A DNA stretch of 64,000 bases, taken from positions 186,001-250,000 of the forward strand of contig NZ_JACXAD010000001.1 of assembly GCF_014699115.1 (NCBI RefSeq), given 5' to 3'. The DNA comes from Hymenobacter montanus. GTDB taxonomy: Bacteria; Bacteroidota; Bacteroidia; Cytophagales; Hymenobacteraceae. The translations under genes were made by a program, and so were the position numbers. Shown here in pieces: positions 1 through 9,256 of the stretch (within the stretch, counting starts at the first letter, position 1; every line of letters begins with the position of its first letter). The notes below the pieces were generated by a model, which was given only the letters and a program-made list of their open reading frames with translations, ran no database searches and had not been told where the DNA came from.

Positions 1-1
1 G

Positions 2-403
2 CGCTTCTACGCCTTGCTGGCCTACGACCAGGGCGAGTTTACCGACTGCGAGCGGGTGAGCCGGGAGATTCTCGACAAGATCAACAAAGGCATGCCGGGT
101 TACGAGGGTATTAGTGGGCGCTATGCCAGCTACTTCCTGGGCTACCTGATGCAGAACCGTTACCGCGACAACGCCAAAGCCAAGGATTATTACCAACGGT
201 GCATTGTGTTCGCGGAGAGTACCGGCGACACCTCCGGGGGGTTCTATCTGTTCGCCAACATGAACCTGGCGCGTTTGGCAGTGAAAGAGAAAGACCTCAC
301 GGCGGCTAACCGTTATTATGCGGTTGTGCTCGATAAAGCCGAGCATAAATCCGAGCAGTATAAAGAGGCTAGAGCCTATTTGAAAAAGAGTAAGCCGGAC
401 TGA
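2..403 (+). CDS. TPR-like protein, C-terminal part (5' end outside window)
   Basis: The reading frame is open from base 2, so the true start lies left of the window; the first internal ATG is at base 14. About 130 residues are visible. They are mostly helical, with spaced aromatic and small residues of tetratricopeptide type (for example the stretches around YFLGYLMQNRYRDNAKAKDYY and FANMNLARLAVKEKDLTAANRYY). There is no catalytic motif. TPR repeats usually mediate protein-protein contacts. The stop lies 5 bases before the ATG of the following membrane protein, so the two are probably co-transcribed. The TPR call rests on pattern only and the function is unknown. Confidence 0.6.
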   Translation, partial: RFYALLAYDQGEFTDCERVSREILDKINKGMPGYEGISGRYASYFLGYLMQNRYRDNAKAKDYYQRCIVFAESTGDTSGGFYLFANMNLARLAVKEKDLTAANRYYAVVLDKAEHKSEQYKEARAYLKKSKPD

Positions 404-408
404 TCATC

Positions 409-1770
409 ATGGAAATTAAAGATCTGTATATAAGCCCCGTTTATTTGATTATCATTTACTTGATAGCTTATGGCGTTCGTTCTTCGGTAACGAACGTGTA
501 TACTAAAAAATACTTTATCCCGGCGCTATCAGTTAAGCTATTGGGAGCCATTGCCCTCGGCATACTTTATCACACCGTGTATGGTGGGGACACGAATAAT
601 TATTATCATGAAGCTTCTATTGTTTACCGGGCCTTTGGTGATTCCTTTGCGGCGGGGTGGGAGTTGGTAACTACCGCAGGTGATGTTACTCCAGCCATCA
701 GCAAATACACCGAACAGATGTGGTGGTTTGGGCGCGGCAGCAACGAGTATTTTGTTACCCGAGTGGCAGGAGTTTTTGCGCTGCTATGCTTCGATACTTA
801 CACAGTTATCGCGTTGCTATTTGCAGTGGTTACGTTTAGTGGCATGTGGGCCATGTACATGACGTTCGCCAAAATCCGGCCCCATGCTTACAAAGAATTA
901 GCAACTGCTGTCTTCTTTCTGCCTTCGGTATTCTTCTGGGGTTCGGGCTTACTTAAAGATTCGTTGTGCCTGGGTGCGCTGGGCTGGTTGTTCTACGCTT
1001 TTTACCGAGGGGCCATTGAACGGCGCAACCTTCTGCGGTGCACCACAATGGGTGCCGGCGCAATAGGCGTGATCTTTTCCATGAAGGTTTATATCCTGCT
1101 AGCTTTCGTACCACCGGCGCTGCTCTGGGTTTTTAATGAGAGCATACGGGATATTCGTAGCACGGCCATCCGCTGGTTGCTGAAGCCATTATTTCTAAGC
1201 GTTGGTGGCGTGCTGGCTATCTACTCGTTCTCTCGACTATCCGCTACCGACGCGCGATTTAACCTTGAAAACATCGGCGCTCAAAGCAAGATAACGGCCA
1301 ACTATTTGCAACAGATAAGTAAAGCTGAAAAGGGTTCGGGCTACAACATCGGCGTGCAGGATGGGACGATTGGCGGAATGGTGAAGCTCGCTCCACAGGC
1401 CGTGGTAGTTTCTTTATTCCGTCCATTTTTGTGGGAGGCCCGCAACCCAACCATGGCATTATCCGCCTTGGAATCTGCTTATTTTCTGCTACTCACGCTA
1501 CGCATTCTATGGCGCGTAGGAATAGCTCGAACGTTCAGTACGATTAGCTTAGAGCCGGTGCTGATGCTCTGCTTCGTATTCAGCCTGATTTTTGCCATTT
1601 CGGTAGGGATTTCCAGCGGCAATTTTGGCACCTTGGTTCGGTACAAGATTCCTCTTATGCCCTTCTACCTGAGTGGGCTGTACATATTGCAAAGTATTAC
1701 CATGGCCGCCCGAATGTCAGGTAAACCGCGTCGAGTAACCGGCGTTCCGGCGCTGGCAGTTCGGGCCTAA
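409..1770 (+). CDS. Polytopic membrane protein, candidate Wzy-type polysaccharide polymerase
   Basis: A 453-residue protein with roughly ten hydrophobic segments along its whole length and a long polar loop near residues 285-330. The last membrane segments contain GTLVRYKIPLMPFYL, a tail also seen in bacterial O-antigen polymerases and related lipid-linked-sugar membrane proteins. Wzy proteins are recognised by topology and position rather than by conserved motifs, so this is an inference. It starts at an ATG 5 bases after the TPR gene. Its stop codon overlaps by 4 bases the stop of the convergent glycosyltransferase, placing it at the edge of the polysaccharide locus, where a polymerase would pair with the Wzx at 12,738-14,327. 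Alternatives are an EpsG-like protein or a membrane glycosyltransferase. Confidence 0.5.
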   Translation: MEIKDLYISPVYLIIIYLIAYGVRSSVTNVYTKKYFIPALSVKLLGAIALGILYHTVYGGDTNNYYHEASIVYRAFGDSFAAGWELVTTAGDVTPAISKYTEQMWWFGRGSNEYFVTRVAGVFALLCFDTYTVIALLFAVVTFSGMWAMYMTFAKIRPHAYKELATAVFFLPSVFFWGSGLLKDSLCLGALGWLFYAFYRGAIERRNLLRCTTMGAGAIGVIFSMKVYILLAFVPPALLWVFNESIRDIRSTAIRWLLKPLFLSVGGVLAIYSFSRLSATDARFNLENIGAQSKITANYLQQISKAEKGSGYNIGVQDGTIGGMVKLAPQAVVVSLFRPFLWEARNPTMALSALESAYFLLLTLRILWRVGIARTFSTISLEPVLMLCFVFSLIFAISVGISSGNFGTLVRYKIPLMPFYLSGLYILQSITMAARMSGKPRRVTGVPALAVRA

Positions 1771-2837
1771 GAAAACAACTGCAAGAAATTGGGGGTATTC
1801 GCCCGCACCGAGTAACGCTGCTCGATGGTAGCGCGGGCCGCCTGCCCGAGTTGCTGCCGTAAGCCGGCATCGGCCAGGAGTTGGCGCAAGCTTGCTTCCC
1901 ACTCGGCGGGAGCCGCACACACGTACCCGTTGCGGCCATGTTCCACGACTTCGGTGTTCATGCCCACCGGCGACACCAAGGCGGGGATGCCTAATGCCAT
2001 GTACTGCAACGCCTTAAACGCACATTTCCCCTGCGCCCAAGGGTCGTCTTCCAGCGGCATTAGTCCCACATGGAAACCAAGCAGGTCGGCTATCTCGGTG
2101 GCCTTACGCCAGGGCAGAAAAACCAGTGAGCGCAATGGCAGGTTTGGAGGCTGATTTGAAATGACGCGAAACTCGAAGTCCAACCCCTCCGCTTCGAGCT
2201 TAGCCAGCACCGGAACTACTTGGCTGAGGTACTTAAGCGTCGAATGAGTGCCCGTCCAGCCAATGACCAGGCGGCCGGGGGCAGCCTGGTCGCGAACGCG
2301 GTTGTGCAGGTAGACGGTGTCAATGGTGGTCGGATTTACTACGGCCTGGGAGTTGAACTGCCGCGCATAGGCGGCCAGGTAGGCGTTGCCGCAACTGTTC
2401 TTGTAAGCCCAGCGGCAAATGTCGGCTACCTTGTGGTGCCACTTTAGCCCCGCGGCGACTTTATTAGCTTCCGAGGTATTAGCCAGCCAGATAGCATCGT
2501 CGAAGTCGTAGATGAGCTTTTTACGCAGCACTTTGGCAATCAGCCACTCGAACACGGGTGGGCCAATGGGGGCCGCTTCGCGGTGCACGAATACGAAATC
2601 GTAGGCCGGCACGGCAAACAACAGCGCTACTCGCCGCATAAAGCCGCCCAGGATGCCCAGGGCTTTGGTGACTGCGTGTCCCGGCTGGTAGAGGATATCC
2701 CAGGTCGCCAGCGATAGGAAAGGAGCCAACCGGTACCGGTGGCCGTGGGCGGTTAGCGTAGTCAGGTACTGCTCGAAGCGAAACCGTTGGGAGGGAGCCC
2801 GGCCGGGCGGATACGGAACCAAAAATAAAAGGCGCAC
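1767..2837 (-). CDS. Glycosyltransferase family 4
   Basis: A 356-residue GT-B fold enzyme expected to move a sugar from a nucleotide donor to a lipid-linked oligosaccharide at the inner membrane. The N-terminus MRLLFLVPYPPGRAPSQRFR is typical of GT4 proteins. The C-terminal donor domain has WTGTHSTLKYL around residue 195 and a GKCAFKALQYMALGIPALVS stretch near residue 275, followed by a conserved Glu in the EVVEHGRNG motif. The start codon is GTG at 2837; no better ATG exists upstream. It lies 13 bases downstream of the aminotransferase gene and is probably translated from the same message. Donor and acceptor cannot be read from sequence. Confidence 0.85.
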   Translation of the reverse strand: MRLLFLVPYPPGRAPSQRFRFEQYLTTLTAHGHRYRLAPFLSLATWDILYQPGHAVTKALGILGGFMRRVALLFAVPAYDFVFVHREAAPIGPPVFEWLIAKVLRKKLIYDFDDAIWLANTSEANKVAAGLKWHHKVADICRWAYKNSCGNAYLAAYARQFNSQAVVNPTTIDTVYLHNRVRDQAAPGRLVIGWTGTHSTLKYLSQVVPVLAKLEAEGLDFEFRVISNQPPNLPLRSLVFLPWRKATEIADLLGFHVGLMPLEDDPWAQGKCAFKALQYMALGIPALVSPVGMNTEVVEHGRNGYVCAAPAEWEASLRQLLADAGLRQQLGQAARATIEQRYSVRANTPNFLQLFS

Positions 2838-2850
2838 TAACGGAAGGCAG

Positions 2851-3987
2851 TTAATAGGTCTGATAAAATTTCAGCACCGCCTCAATAATGCGGTGCTGGT
2901 CGGCCTCGGTGAGCTCATAGAACAAGGGCAGCCGGACGAGGTGGTCGGCGTAGAGTTCGGCCCACGGCAGGGCCCGGCCGTCGTGCTGAGCTGCGTAATA
3001 CGTGCTTTTATGCAGGGGCAGGTAATGAAACACAGCCCAGATACCCTGCTGCTTGAGGCAGGCAATCAAAGCCGTCCGCTCGGGTAGGCTTCGGCACACC
3101 AGGTAGAAGAGATGGCCGTTGTTGGTGGCGTAATCGGGCAGTACGGGCAGGCCGACCCCCTGGCGGAGCAGCGGAGCGAATGCCACGTAGTAGCGCTGCC
3201 AAATGGTCCGGCGTTGGCGCTGGATATCGGCCAGGTTTTCGAGCTGGGCCCACAGATAGGCCGCAATAATATCCGACGGTAAAAACGACGACCCCAGATC
3301 TACCCAACCATACTTGTCTATTTCGCCGCGGTAGAAAGCCGACCGGGTGGTACCTTTTTCGCGAATGATTTCTGCCCGTGGGCCAAACCGGGGGTTGTTG
3401 ACCGCCAGCATCCCCCCCTCGCCGGAAATAATGTTCTTGGTTTCGTGAAACGAAAAGGCAGCCAACGCGCCGAGGCTGCCCAGGGGCCGCCCCCGATAAC
3501 AACTGTCGATGGCATGGGCGGCGTCCTCAATCACCATTAGGCCATGCCGGTCGGCCACCACCTGAATAGCATCCATGTCGCAGGCAATCCCGGCGTAGTG
3601 CACCGGTACAATCGCGCGGGTGCGGGGCGTAACTAGGCTTTCGAGCGCGGCCGCGTCGATGTTGGGATTCAAGGCCGTGCTGTCGGCAAATACCACTTTG
3701 GCGCCCCGCAGCACGAACGCATTGGCTGTGCTCACAAAGGTGAAGGATGGCATAAGCACCTCGTCGCCGGGCTGAATATCAAGCAGCAGAGCCGCCATCT
3801 CCAGCGCATCGGTACAGGAAGTGGTGAGCAGCACTTTCTGAAAGCCTAGCTCCTGCTCGAAAAAGCTGTGCACCCGCTGCGTGAAGAGTCCATCGCCGGA
3901 TATTTTACCAGAGCGTACCGCTTGCTCGATGTAGCGGGTTTCGTTGCCGGAGAAATACGGTTTGTTGAAGGGGATGGCAGGATACAT
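2851..3987 (-). CDS. wecE: dTDP-4-amino-4,6-dideoxygalactose transaminase (WecE/RffA type)
   Basis: A PLP enzyme of the DegT/DnrJ/EryC1 family, 378 residues, matching the family length. The N-terminal IPFNKPYFSG, the TSCTDALEM phosphate-binding region near residue 57, IEDAAHAID near 153 and the SFHETKN segment with the probable Schiff-base lysine at K184 are all WecE-like. WecE converts dTDP-4-keto-6-deoxyglucose to dTDP-Fuc4N using glutamate. The product would be acetylated by a WecD-type enzyme; a candidate lies at 34,658-35,614. The donor-making RmlA and RmlB are not in this window. A TAnnTTTG-type box sits 20 bases upstream of the ATG. WecE is favoured over 3-amino transaminases because of the SFHETKN motif. 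Confidence 0.85.
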   Translation of the reverse strand: MYPAIPFNKPYFSGNETRYIEQAVRSGKISGDGLFTQRVHSFFEQELGFQKVLLTTSCTDALEMAALLLDIQPGDEVLMPSFTFVSTANAFVLRGAKVVFADSTALNPNIDAAALESLVTPRTRAIVPVHYAGIACDMDAIQVVADRHGLMVIEDAAHAIDSCYRGRPLGSLGALAAFSFHETKNIISGEGGMLAVNNPRFGPRAEIIREKGTTRSAFYRGEIDKYGWVDLGSSFLPSDIIAAYLWAQLENLADIQRQRRTIWQRYYVAFAPLLRQGVGLPVLPDYATNNGHLFYLVCRSLPERTALIACLKQQGIWAVFHYLPLHKSTYYAAQHDGRALPWAELYADHLVRLPLFYELTEADQHRIIEAVLKFYQTY

Positions 3988-4006
3988 GCGCGATGCAGAA
4001 GGCTAG

Positions 4007-4014
4007 CAAAGGTA
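4007..4014 (-). promoter_or_regulatory. Bacteroidota -7 box TACCTTTG upstream of wecE
   Basis: The minus strand reads TACCTTTG, a full match to the TAnnTTTG -7 consensus, ending 20 bases before the wecE ATG at 3987. No clear -33 TTG is visible at the usual spacing. Confidence 0.55.
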
Positions 4015-4232
4015 CGGCTGGTCCTGCTAGCCTCCGGCCGTTGCTACCTTCACGGCTAAGGCTGGGGTATGTCCTGCTTCGCTCCTACTACCAATGCCCT
4101 AGCGCCTGCGCCCCGCTTGCAATTGCCAGCGGGCCAATGATGTAGCGCATTCCCCTTTGCCCCAACGTGAGCGGGAAGGCCAGCAAGTCGCGGTCTCACG
4201 CCAGTAGTCGCAAAGCATCGGTTCCTTCCGGC

Positions 4233-5183
4233 TTAGGGGTTTGGCCCGGGGTCAGTCTGTTCGTCAATCAGGTAGATGGGTCGGTTTTTAACCTGTTCAA
4301 ATGTTTTGCCGATGTACAATCCGACCACGCCCAACACTGCCAGCAACAGGCCCGAAAGAAACCAGATCGATATGATTAAGCTAGTATAGCCGGGCTGAGA
4401 AATCTGGCCCAACCAGTAGCGCAGCAAGGTGATGGGAACCATCAAAAAAACGCCTCCGGATAGCACTAAGCCAAACTTTATAATCAGGCGCAGGGGTTTA
4501 TCGGAGTAGGCCATCATGATGTCGAGGCCCTGGTGTAGGCGTTGGCCCAAGCTGTAGCTGCTACGCCCCGAAACGCGCCGGGCGTGTACTACGTCGAGGT
4601 AACCGGTGCGAAAACCTACCCAACGCACCATGGTTGGGAAGTAGCGAATACTCTCCCGCATACGCAGTACGGCGGCAACCACCTTCTGATGGTAAATCCC
4701 AAAGTTGGCCACGGCCGGGTCCTGTGTTGTGTCGGTTAAGTAGGACAACACCCAGTAGAACAACCGCGACAGCAGCTTTTGGCTCCACGCGTCCTGCCGG
4801 TCAACGCGCCGGGCCAGCACTAGGTCGTAACCACGTTGCGCGGCCGCGAACAGGGCCGGAATCTCCTCAGGCCGGTCCTGTAAGTCACAGTCCAGCACCA
4901 CGATCCACTCGCCGCGGCATTGGTCGAGGCCAGCTGTAATGGCTTGGTGCTGGCCAAAGTTGCGGCTCAGCCGCAGGCCCCGCACGCGAGGGTCCCGCAG
5001 CATCTGCTCCTTAATCCGGGCCCAGGAGCCATCAGGGCTCCGGTCATCCACCAGAATAATCTCGAAATGAGGCGATATCCTCTCCAGTGCGGCCACCAGG
5101 CGCTGTACCAACTCCGCTACCATGGCCTCGGCCAGGTAAACTGGACTAACCACGGAAAGGAAAACGGGAGCGGTTGGAGTCAT
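4233..5183 (-). CDS. GT2 glycosyltransferase with C-terminal membrane anchor (GtrB/DPM-like)
   Basis: A 316-residue GT-A enzyme. The N-terminal domain shows SVVSPVYLAE, the nucleotide-binding ILVDDRSPDGS (around residue 43) and VVLDCDLQDRPEE (around 95), all typical of the DPM1/GtrB group that transfers a sugar onto undecaprenyl or dolichyl phosphate. Two hydrophobic segments follow near residues 235-260 and 270-295, then the family tail YIGKTFEQVKNRPIYL. It is therefore likely to make a polyprenyl-phosphate sugar at the inner membrane. The 245 bases separating it from wecE show nothing more than a promoter box. A second member of this subfamily is at 33,432-34,406. Confidence 0.85.
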   Translation of the reverse strand: MTPTAPVFLSVVSPVYLAEAMVAELVQRLVAALERISPHFEIILVDDRSPDGSWARIKEQMLRDPRVRGLRLSRNFGQHQAITAGLDQCRGEWIVVLDCDLQDRPEEIPALFAAAQRGYDLVLARRVDRQDAWSQKLLSRLFYWVLSYLTDTTQDPAVANFGIYHQKVVAAVLRMRESIRYFPTMVRWVGFRTGYLDVVHARRVSGRSSYSLGQRLHQGLDIMMAYSDKPLRLIIKFGLVLSGGVFLMVPITLLRYWLGQISQPGYTSLIISIWFLSGLLLAVLGVVGLYIGKTFEQVKNRPIYLIDEQTDPGPNP

Positions 5184-5287
5184 GAACGATATACAATCAA
5201 AGAGCTAAGCCGAGCTAACTAGGTACTTATTCCCGGCGGAGCCCCACCAAGGTATTATCCGGCAATGAACAGGGGCTTTATCCTTCG

Positions 5288-5295
5288 CAAAGGTA
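5288..5295 (-). promoter_or_regulatory. Bacteroidota -7 box TACCTTTG upstream of the GT2 gene
   Basis: A minus-strand TACCTTTG located about 105 bases before the ATG at 5183, in the 160-bp gap downstream of the neighbouring GT4 gene. It suggests that the GT2 gene has its own promoter. Confidence 0.45.
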
Positions 5296-5343
5296 TACCC
5301 GCTCAGAAGGGGTGTTTTGCCCTACTGGCCAAAGCACGAACCT

Positions 5344-6519
5344 TTATTCAAGAGCAAGAACCCGGCGGTAGCAAGCTCCCAGCAGCTCATACGTACGCGC
5401 GGGGGCAAACTTCTGGCGAACAAAAAGGCGGCTCGCGGCCGAGAACTGCCGCCGCAACGCCTCATCAGCCGCTAGCCGAATCATGGCCTCGGCCATAGCC
5501 GGCACATCGCGATTCGGCACCAGCCAGCCCGACCTGCCATGCTCGAACAACTCGGCGGGTCCCCCGCAGTCGCTGGCAATGAGCGGAATGCCGTAGTATA
5601 ACGCGTCGAGACAAGTCAGGGAAAACGATTCGGCTTCGGAAAAGTTGAGCACGATGTCGTGCGCTTTCATGGCAGCTTCGGTATCGGCCGCGAACCCATC
5701 AAAATGCACCACTGCGCCCAAGCCCGCCGCTTGAACAGCCGATTCCAGCTCCTGCCGAAACGCTTGGTTCTTAGCCATGCCCATGTCTCCCCCCACGAAG
5801 TGTAATCGCAAGTCGGGGTTACGCGCGTACGCCAGTTGAAAAGCCGCCAAGGCAAAGTTTTGGCCTTTGCCCCGAATGTAGTTGCTGAAGTAAAGGAGCC
5901 GAACCGGAGCGCCGGGCTCCCCCGCTACCGCATAGGGCGGCCACTGCTCCCCAGCGGCCGGCAGCGGGTCGTATACGGTACACACCCGCGCATGATCGGC
6001 CGCGAAATAGGCCCGTACCGCCTCCGAAACGCATACTACCCGCTCGGAGGCATGCTCGGCCAGCCACCGCCAGCTACGAGCCAGCGGCTGCATCTGCGTT
6101 TGCGGCAAAAATCGCACGTGCGTCACCACCTTCAGCCGGCCCAGGCTGAGCCAGCGGGCCACATAACCGGTAAGGTTATAAAAATCGTTAAGATGAAGGA
6201 GGCTGGCCCCGCGCTGCCGGGCTAGTCGCCGCAAACGCCAGCCATTAAGGACGAGCATTGGCAGGTATCGCAGCAAATCCGCCTTCCGTCGGCTCATTTC
6301 CACAAAGGGTAAATCATGTACCTGATACCCGTCAGCTTCCAGCAGACTGCGGCCAGTGCTGCCCGTAGGTAGTACATACTCAAAGCGCAATCCTGCTTCG
6401 CGCAACGGGCCAGTGGCATGGCGCATGGCATTAAGGGCACCAGTTACCGCCCGCGAATTATCGACGATCAGTACCTTAGCTCCTTGCGGCGATGAATTAA
6501 TTTCGGGTGATAAATGCAA
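5344..6519 (-). CDS. Glycosyltransferase family 4
   Basis: A 391-residue GT-B enzyme. The N-terminus has KVLIVDNSRAVTGALNAM, an acceptor-side glycine/serine region. The C-terminal domain has LLYFSNYIRGKGQNFAL (donor-binding start) and the EX7E-like segment from SEAESFSLTCLDALYYGIPL into ASDCGGPAELFEHG. The best start is the TTG at 6519, giving 23 bases of overlap with the preceding acyltransferase gene; no in-frame ATG occurs before about residue 32, which would remove conserved sequence. The overlap points to translational coupling. Sugar specificity is unknown. Confidence 0.8.
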   Translation of the reverse strand: MHLSPEINSSPQGAKVLIVDNSRAVTGALNAMRHATGPLREAGLRFEYVLPTGSTGRSLLEADGYQVHDLPFVEMSRRKADLLRYLPMLVLNGWRLRRLARQRGASLLHLNDFYNLTGYVARWLSLGRLKVVTHVRFLPQTQMQPLARSWRWLAEHASERVVCVSEAVRAYFAADHARVCTVYDPLPAAGEQWPPYAVAGEPGAPVRLLYFSNYIRGKGQNFALAAFQLAYARNPDLRLHFVGGDMGMAKNQAFRQELESAVQAAGLGAVVHFDGFAADTEAAMKAHDIVLNFSEAESFSLTCLDALYYGIPLIASDCGGPAELFEHGRSGWLVPNRDVPAMAEAMIRLAADEALRRQFSAASRLFVRQKFAPARTYELLGACYRRVLALE

Positions 6520-7675
6520 ATCTATTTTTCAATTTGAGAAACAACTTCTCGTAGTAGTTAAAGCTGATCCAACTGATTACAAGTGCCAGCAGTAATCCTA
6601 CTAAATTATCGCCAAGCACTACTCCCAACGCCGAGTTATTAAGATCCAAACGTTTTAGTAACTGTATTGCTGCTAAAAGCGCCAGGTAGTGTAAACAATA
6701 AAGCCCATACGTGTAAGTGCCCCAATAAGTGGGGAAACGTAGCTTAGACATTTTAATAATAGAGTTCTTGGCGTAGTTCTGCTCTAATAGCACAAAAGCA
6801 AAAAACATCCCTAGAACCAAGCGTTCAATGGCAAGATACCAAGGCAGATTACCCAATGCACTTTGGCTATAAATCAGCGTAATTCCTGCTAGATAACCTA
6901 CCCCAATCATCCAGCGAGGCATTTGGGCAATCCATGCGGTTAGTCGATCATCTCGAAAGCAGAGCCAGGCGGCCCCCCCACCCAAGGCCATGTCGCCAAT
7001 AACGCTAAATGTATGCAGATCGAGAACCTTATGATCGTAGAGATTTCCTAAGCGAAAAGCGATACTAAGCACTAATACACCGGCAAATAGCCAACCCATT
7101 CTCGGCGCTGGAACAGCGGCAACCAGCAACGGCCACACCAGGTAGAACTGCTCTTCGATTGATACCGACCAAAGCAACTCAAGCGTTGGGGTAGCACCTC
7201 CATTATAGATGCTATTGAAGTTACCCAGGAAGAAGACATAGTACCAGGCTTTTGCTGTTTCATGGAAACCTGCTTCTCCAAAATGCTGCTTCAACCAAGG
7301 GTAAAGTACAAAGCCAAGAACTACAACAACATAGTAAAGAGGCCAGATGCGCAGTATTCGGCGCAAGTAGAAGGCAATAACATGGATCTTGCCATATACG
7401 TGCCGCTCACTAAGTAGTAAATACGTAATCAGGAATCCACTTAAGACGAAAAAAAAATTAACCCCCAAGTAGCCTACCCTGGTAATAGCATAAGGTATAT
7501 GGTAGAGAAGCGAAGATTTTATCGATTCACTATTGGTATAAAATGAGTGAAACAAAAACACTCCAAAAAATGCCAGAAAGCGTAATCCATCTAAGTTAGG
7601 AAAGAAGATACGACTTACACTTGCTTTTGCAGAAACTGAGTGCTCTTGTACTACACTGGTTTTGTCTGATGCCAT
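6497..7675 (-). CDS. Acyltransferase 3 family membrane protein (OafA-like)
   Basis: A 392-residue integral membrane protein with about ten hydrophobic segments. The N-terminal NLDGLRFLAFFGVFLFHSF contains the family R-x10-H arrangement (the membrane histidine needed for acyl transfer), followed by GVNFFFVLSGFLI and the RRILRIWPLYY motif. These enzymes transfer acetyl or other acyl groups from cytoplasmic acyl-CoA to sugars at the membrane, typically O-acetylating O-antigen or exopolysaccharide. It is encoded inside the glycosyltransferase cluster and overlaps the next gene by 23 bases, so the substrate is presumably the locus polysaccharide. The sequence is AT-richer than its neighbours, which suggests horizontal acquisition. 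Confidence 0.9.
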   Translation of the reverse strand: MASDKTSVVQEHSVSAKASVSRIFFPNLDGLRFLAFFGVFLFHSFYTNSESIKSSLLYHIPYAITRVGYLGVNFFFVLSGFLITYLLLSERHVYGKIHVIAFYLRRILRIWPLYYVVVVLGFVLYPWLKQHFGEAGFHETAKAWYYVFFLGNFNSIYNGGATPTLELLWSVSIEEQFYLVWPLLVAAVPAPRMGWLFAGVLVLSIAFRLGNLYDHKVLDLHTFSVIGDMALGGGAAWLCFRDDRLTAWIAQMPRWMIGVGYLAGITLIYSQSALGNLPWYLAIERLVLGMFFAFVLLEQNYAKNSIIKMSKLRFPTYWGTYTYGLYCLHYLALLAAIQLLKRLDLNNSALGVVLGDNLVGLLLALVISWISFNYYEKLFLKLKNRFAFITRN

Positions 7676-7806
7676 TCAATACTTGCGTCTCTAAAAAAGC
7701 TAAAAAAATCTCGATCAATACCAGGTCTTCCTGCCAAGCTTGAACCTTGCTGCATAGAGCCGGCAGCTAAATTACAAGGTTCATCACCAACTCGTAAAAG
7801 GTAAGG

Positions 7807-9087
7807 TTAACCAGCAGACACTTCCTCAAATAATTTGAGCCACTGGTTGAAAATACGTTCCCGGGTAAAGTCTTGCATACGCTCGCGCGCCAACTCACCA
7901 AGTCGACTACGCACCGCAGGATCCGTAAGTACTGCATCCATAGCATCGGTCCACACGGCCTGATCCGCAACCAGCGTGCTGGGCTGAGTGAGCATGGGCA
8001 ATAAGATGCCATATGCTCCACGCTCCGCGTGACGTAATGGAGTGGCAGGAGTTGCGGTAGCCGGGGCAAGCATCTCCCGGGGCCCCGTCGGGCAGTCGGC
8101 GCTTAGCACTGGCAGGCCACAAACCATTGCCTCACCTAATGCCATCGGGAAGCCCTCCCATGCAGAGGGGAACACGAATGCCGCAGCGGGCCGCAAGTAC
8201 TTAAACGGATTTTGCTGAAGCCCTAAGAAATACACGTCTCTATCCACTGTGGGCGGGGCGGAAGTCTCCCAGGCGGCGTACACACGCAAGCCCAGTTCGC
8301 GCGCATGAGTAACGAGTGCGTCGCGCAACTCCCCGTCGCCAATGAAGACCAGCTTAGCTGGTCGGCGCCGCAGTAAAGCGGCAAAAGCAGCCAGCAAAGG
8401 ACGTTGATTCTTTTGTTGCGTTAGTCGACCAGACGTCACTAGTATCGGTGACTCGGCGTATACCGCCGCCTCGGCTTCTGACAGTGGCTCCTGACTTTTG
8501 GCCTCGATTTGGGCTACTTCAAAAAAATTATTAATTGTGAGCAGCTTCTCGGGCTTCACACCAAAGCCGGTGATAAGTTCGGGAATGATGTCGCGGCTCA
8601 CCGTCACAATGCGGTCGGCGCGGTTGTAGAGGGTAGGGATGAGCACCTTTTTGCGCAGCCACCCAATAGGGCCACGGATATTGGCATCGTGCAGCTTCGA
8701 GCCGTGCACGCACAGGATGGTTTTGCCAGGCCCGCCGCTCAGCAGGTTCACGTAATCAGCTCCTTCGAGGTGGCTAACGCACGCTAGTGGGCGCAGCCGC
8801 TCGCGCAGGCGCCGCAATCCGCTGATGCGGCGCCTGAAGTTTCGCAGCTTGGTTAGCACCCCTCCCCCTCCCTCAACCTCCAAGCTCACTACGGGGTTGC
8901 CGCTGGGGTACAGGTCGCCGCCCTCCAGGTTGAATACCGCCTCGGTTACGGCATAGGTTTTAGCAAGTTCCACGCTGTGGTCGTGAAACACCCGCTGCGC
9001 TCCCCCTAGACCCAGGTTAGGAATAAGAAGTAGCAGGTTATTGGCTGCTTTGCCGACAGGCGAAGAATCGATATTGTTAGAGGGCAT
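7807..9087 (-). CDS. Glycosyltransferase family 4
   Basis: A 426-residue GT-B protein. The N-terminal LLLLIPNLGLGGAQRVFHDH is the classic GGA(E/Q)R acceptor-side motif of GT4. The donor domain begins around residue 220 with ILVTSGRLTQQKNQRPLLAA and contains FPSAWEGFPMALGEAMVCGL with the two glutamates of the EX7E motif, then ADCPTGPREML. This is the WbpY/GalNAc-transferase-like type of GT4. Short gaps of 131 and 169 bases separate it from its neighbours, with no strong terminator. Donor and linkage cannot be assigned. Confidence 0.85.
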   Translation of the reverse strand: MPSNNIDSSPVGKAANNLLLLIPNLGLGGAQRVFHDHSVELAKTYAVTEAVFNLEGGDLYPSGNPVVSLEVEGGGGVLTKLRNFRRRISGLRRLRERLRPLACVSHLEGADYVNLLSGGPGKTILCVHGSKLHDANIRGPIGWLRKKVLIPTLYNRADRIVTVSRDIIPELITGFGVKPEKLLTINNFFEVAQIEAKSQEPLSEAEAAVYAESPILVTSGRLTQQKNQRPLLAAFAALLRRRPAKLVFIGDGELRDALVTHARELGLRVYAAWETSAPPTVDRDVYFLGLQQNPFKYLRPAAAFVFPSAWEGFPMALGEAMVCGLPVLSADCPTGPREMLAPATATPATPLRHAERGAYGILLPMLTQPSTLVADQAVWTDAMDAVLTDPAVRSRLGELARERMQDFTRERIFNQWLKLFEEVSAG

Positions 9088-9256
9088 CGCAACAGGAAAT
9101 AATATTGTAATGCTTTCAGGATGCTATCCGCATCACAGGCTGCTTGAGAGTTAAAAAGCATGAGCCAGCCAGAGCCATTATTAATACGGTGAAAGGACCA
9201 TACCCGACTCATGGTATGAGTGGCGCTCTGCGCACCTAAGCCACTCCCCCGGCTCG

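Noticed and set aside
3988..4232. Possible gene between wecE and the GT2 gene
   Set aside because: No coherent coding frame; only the promoter box is supported.
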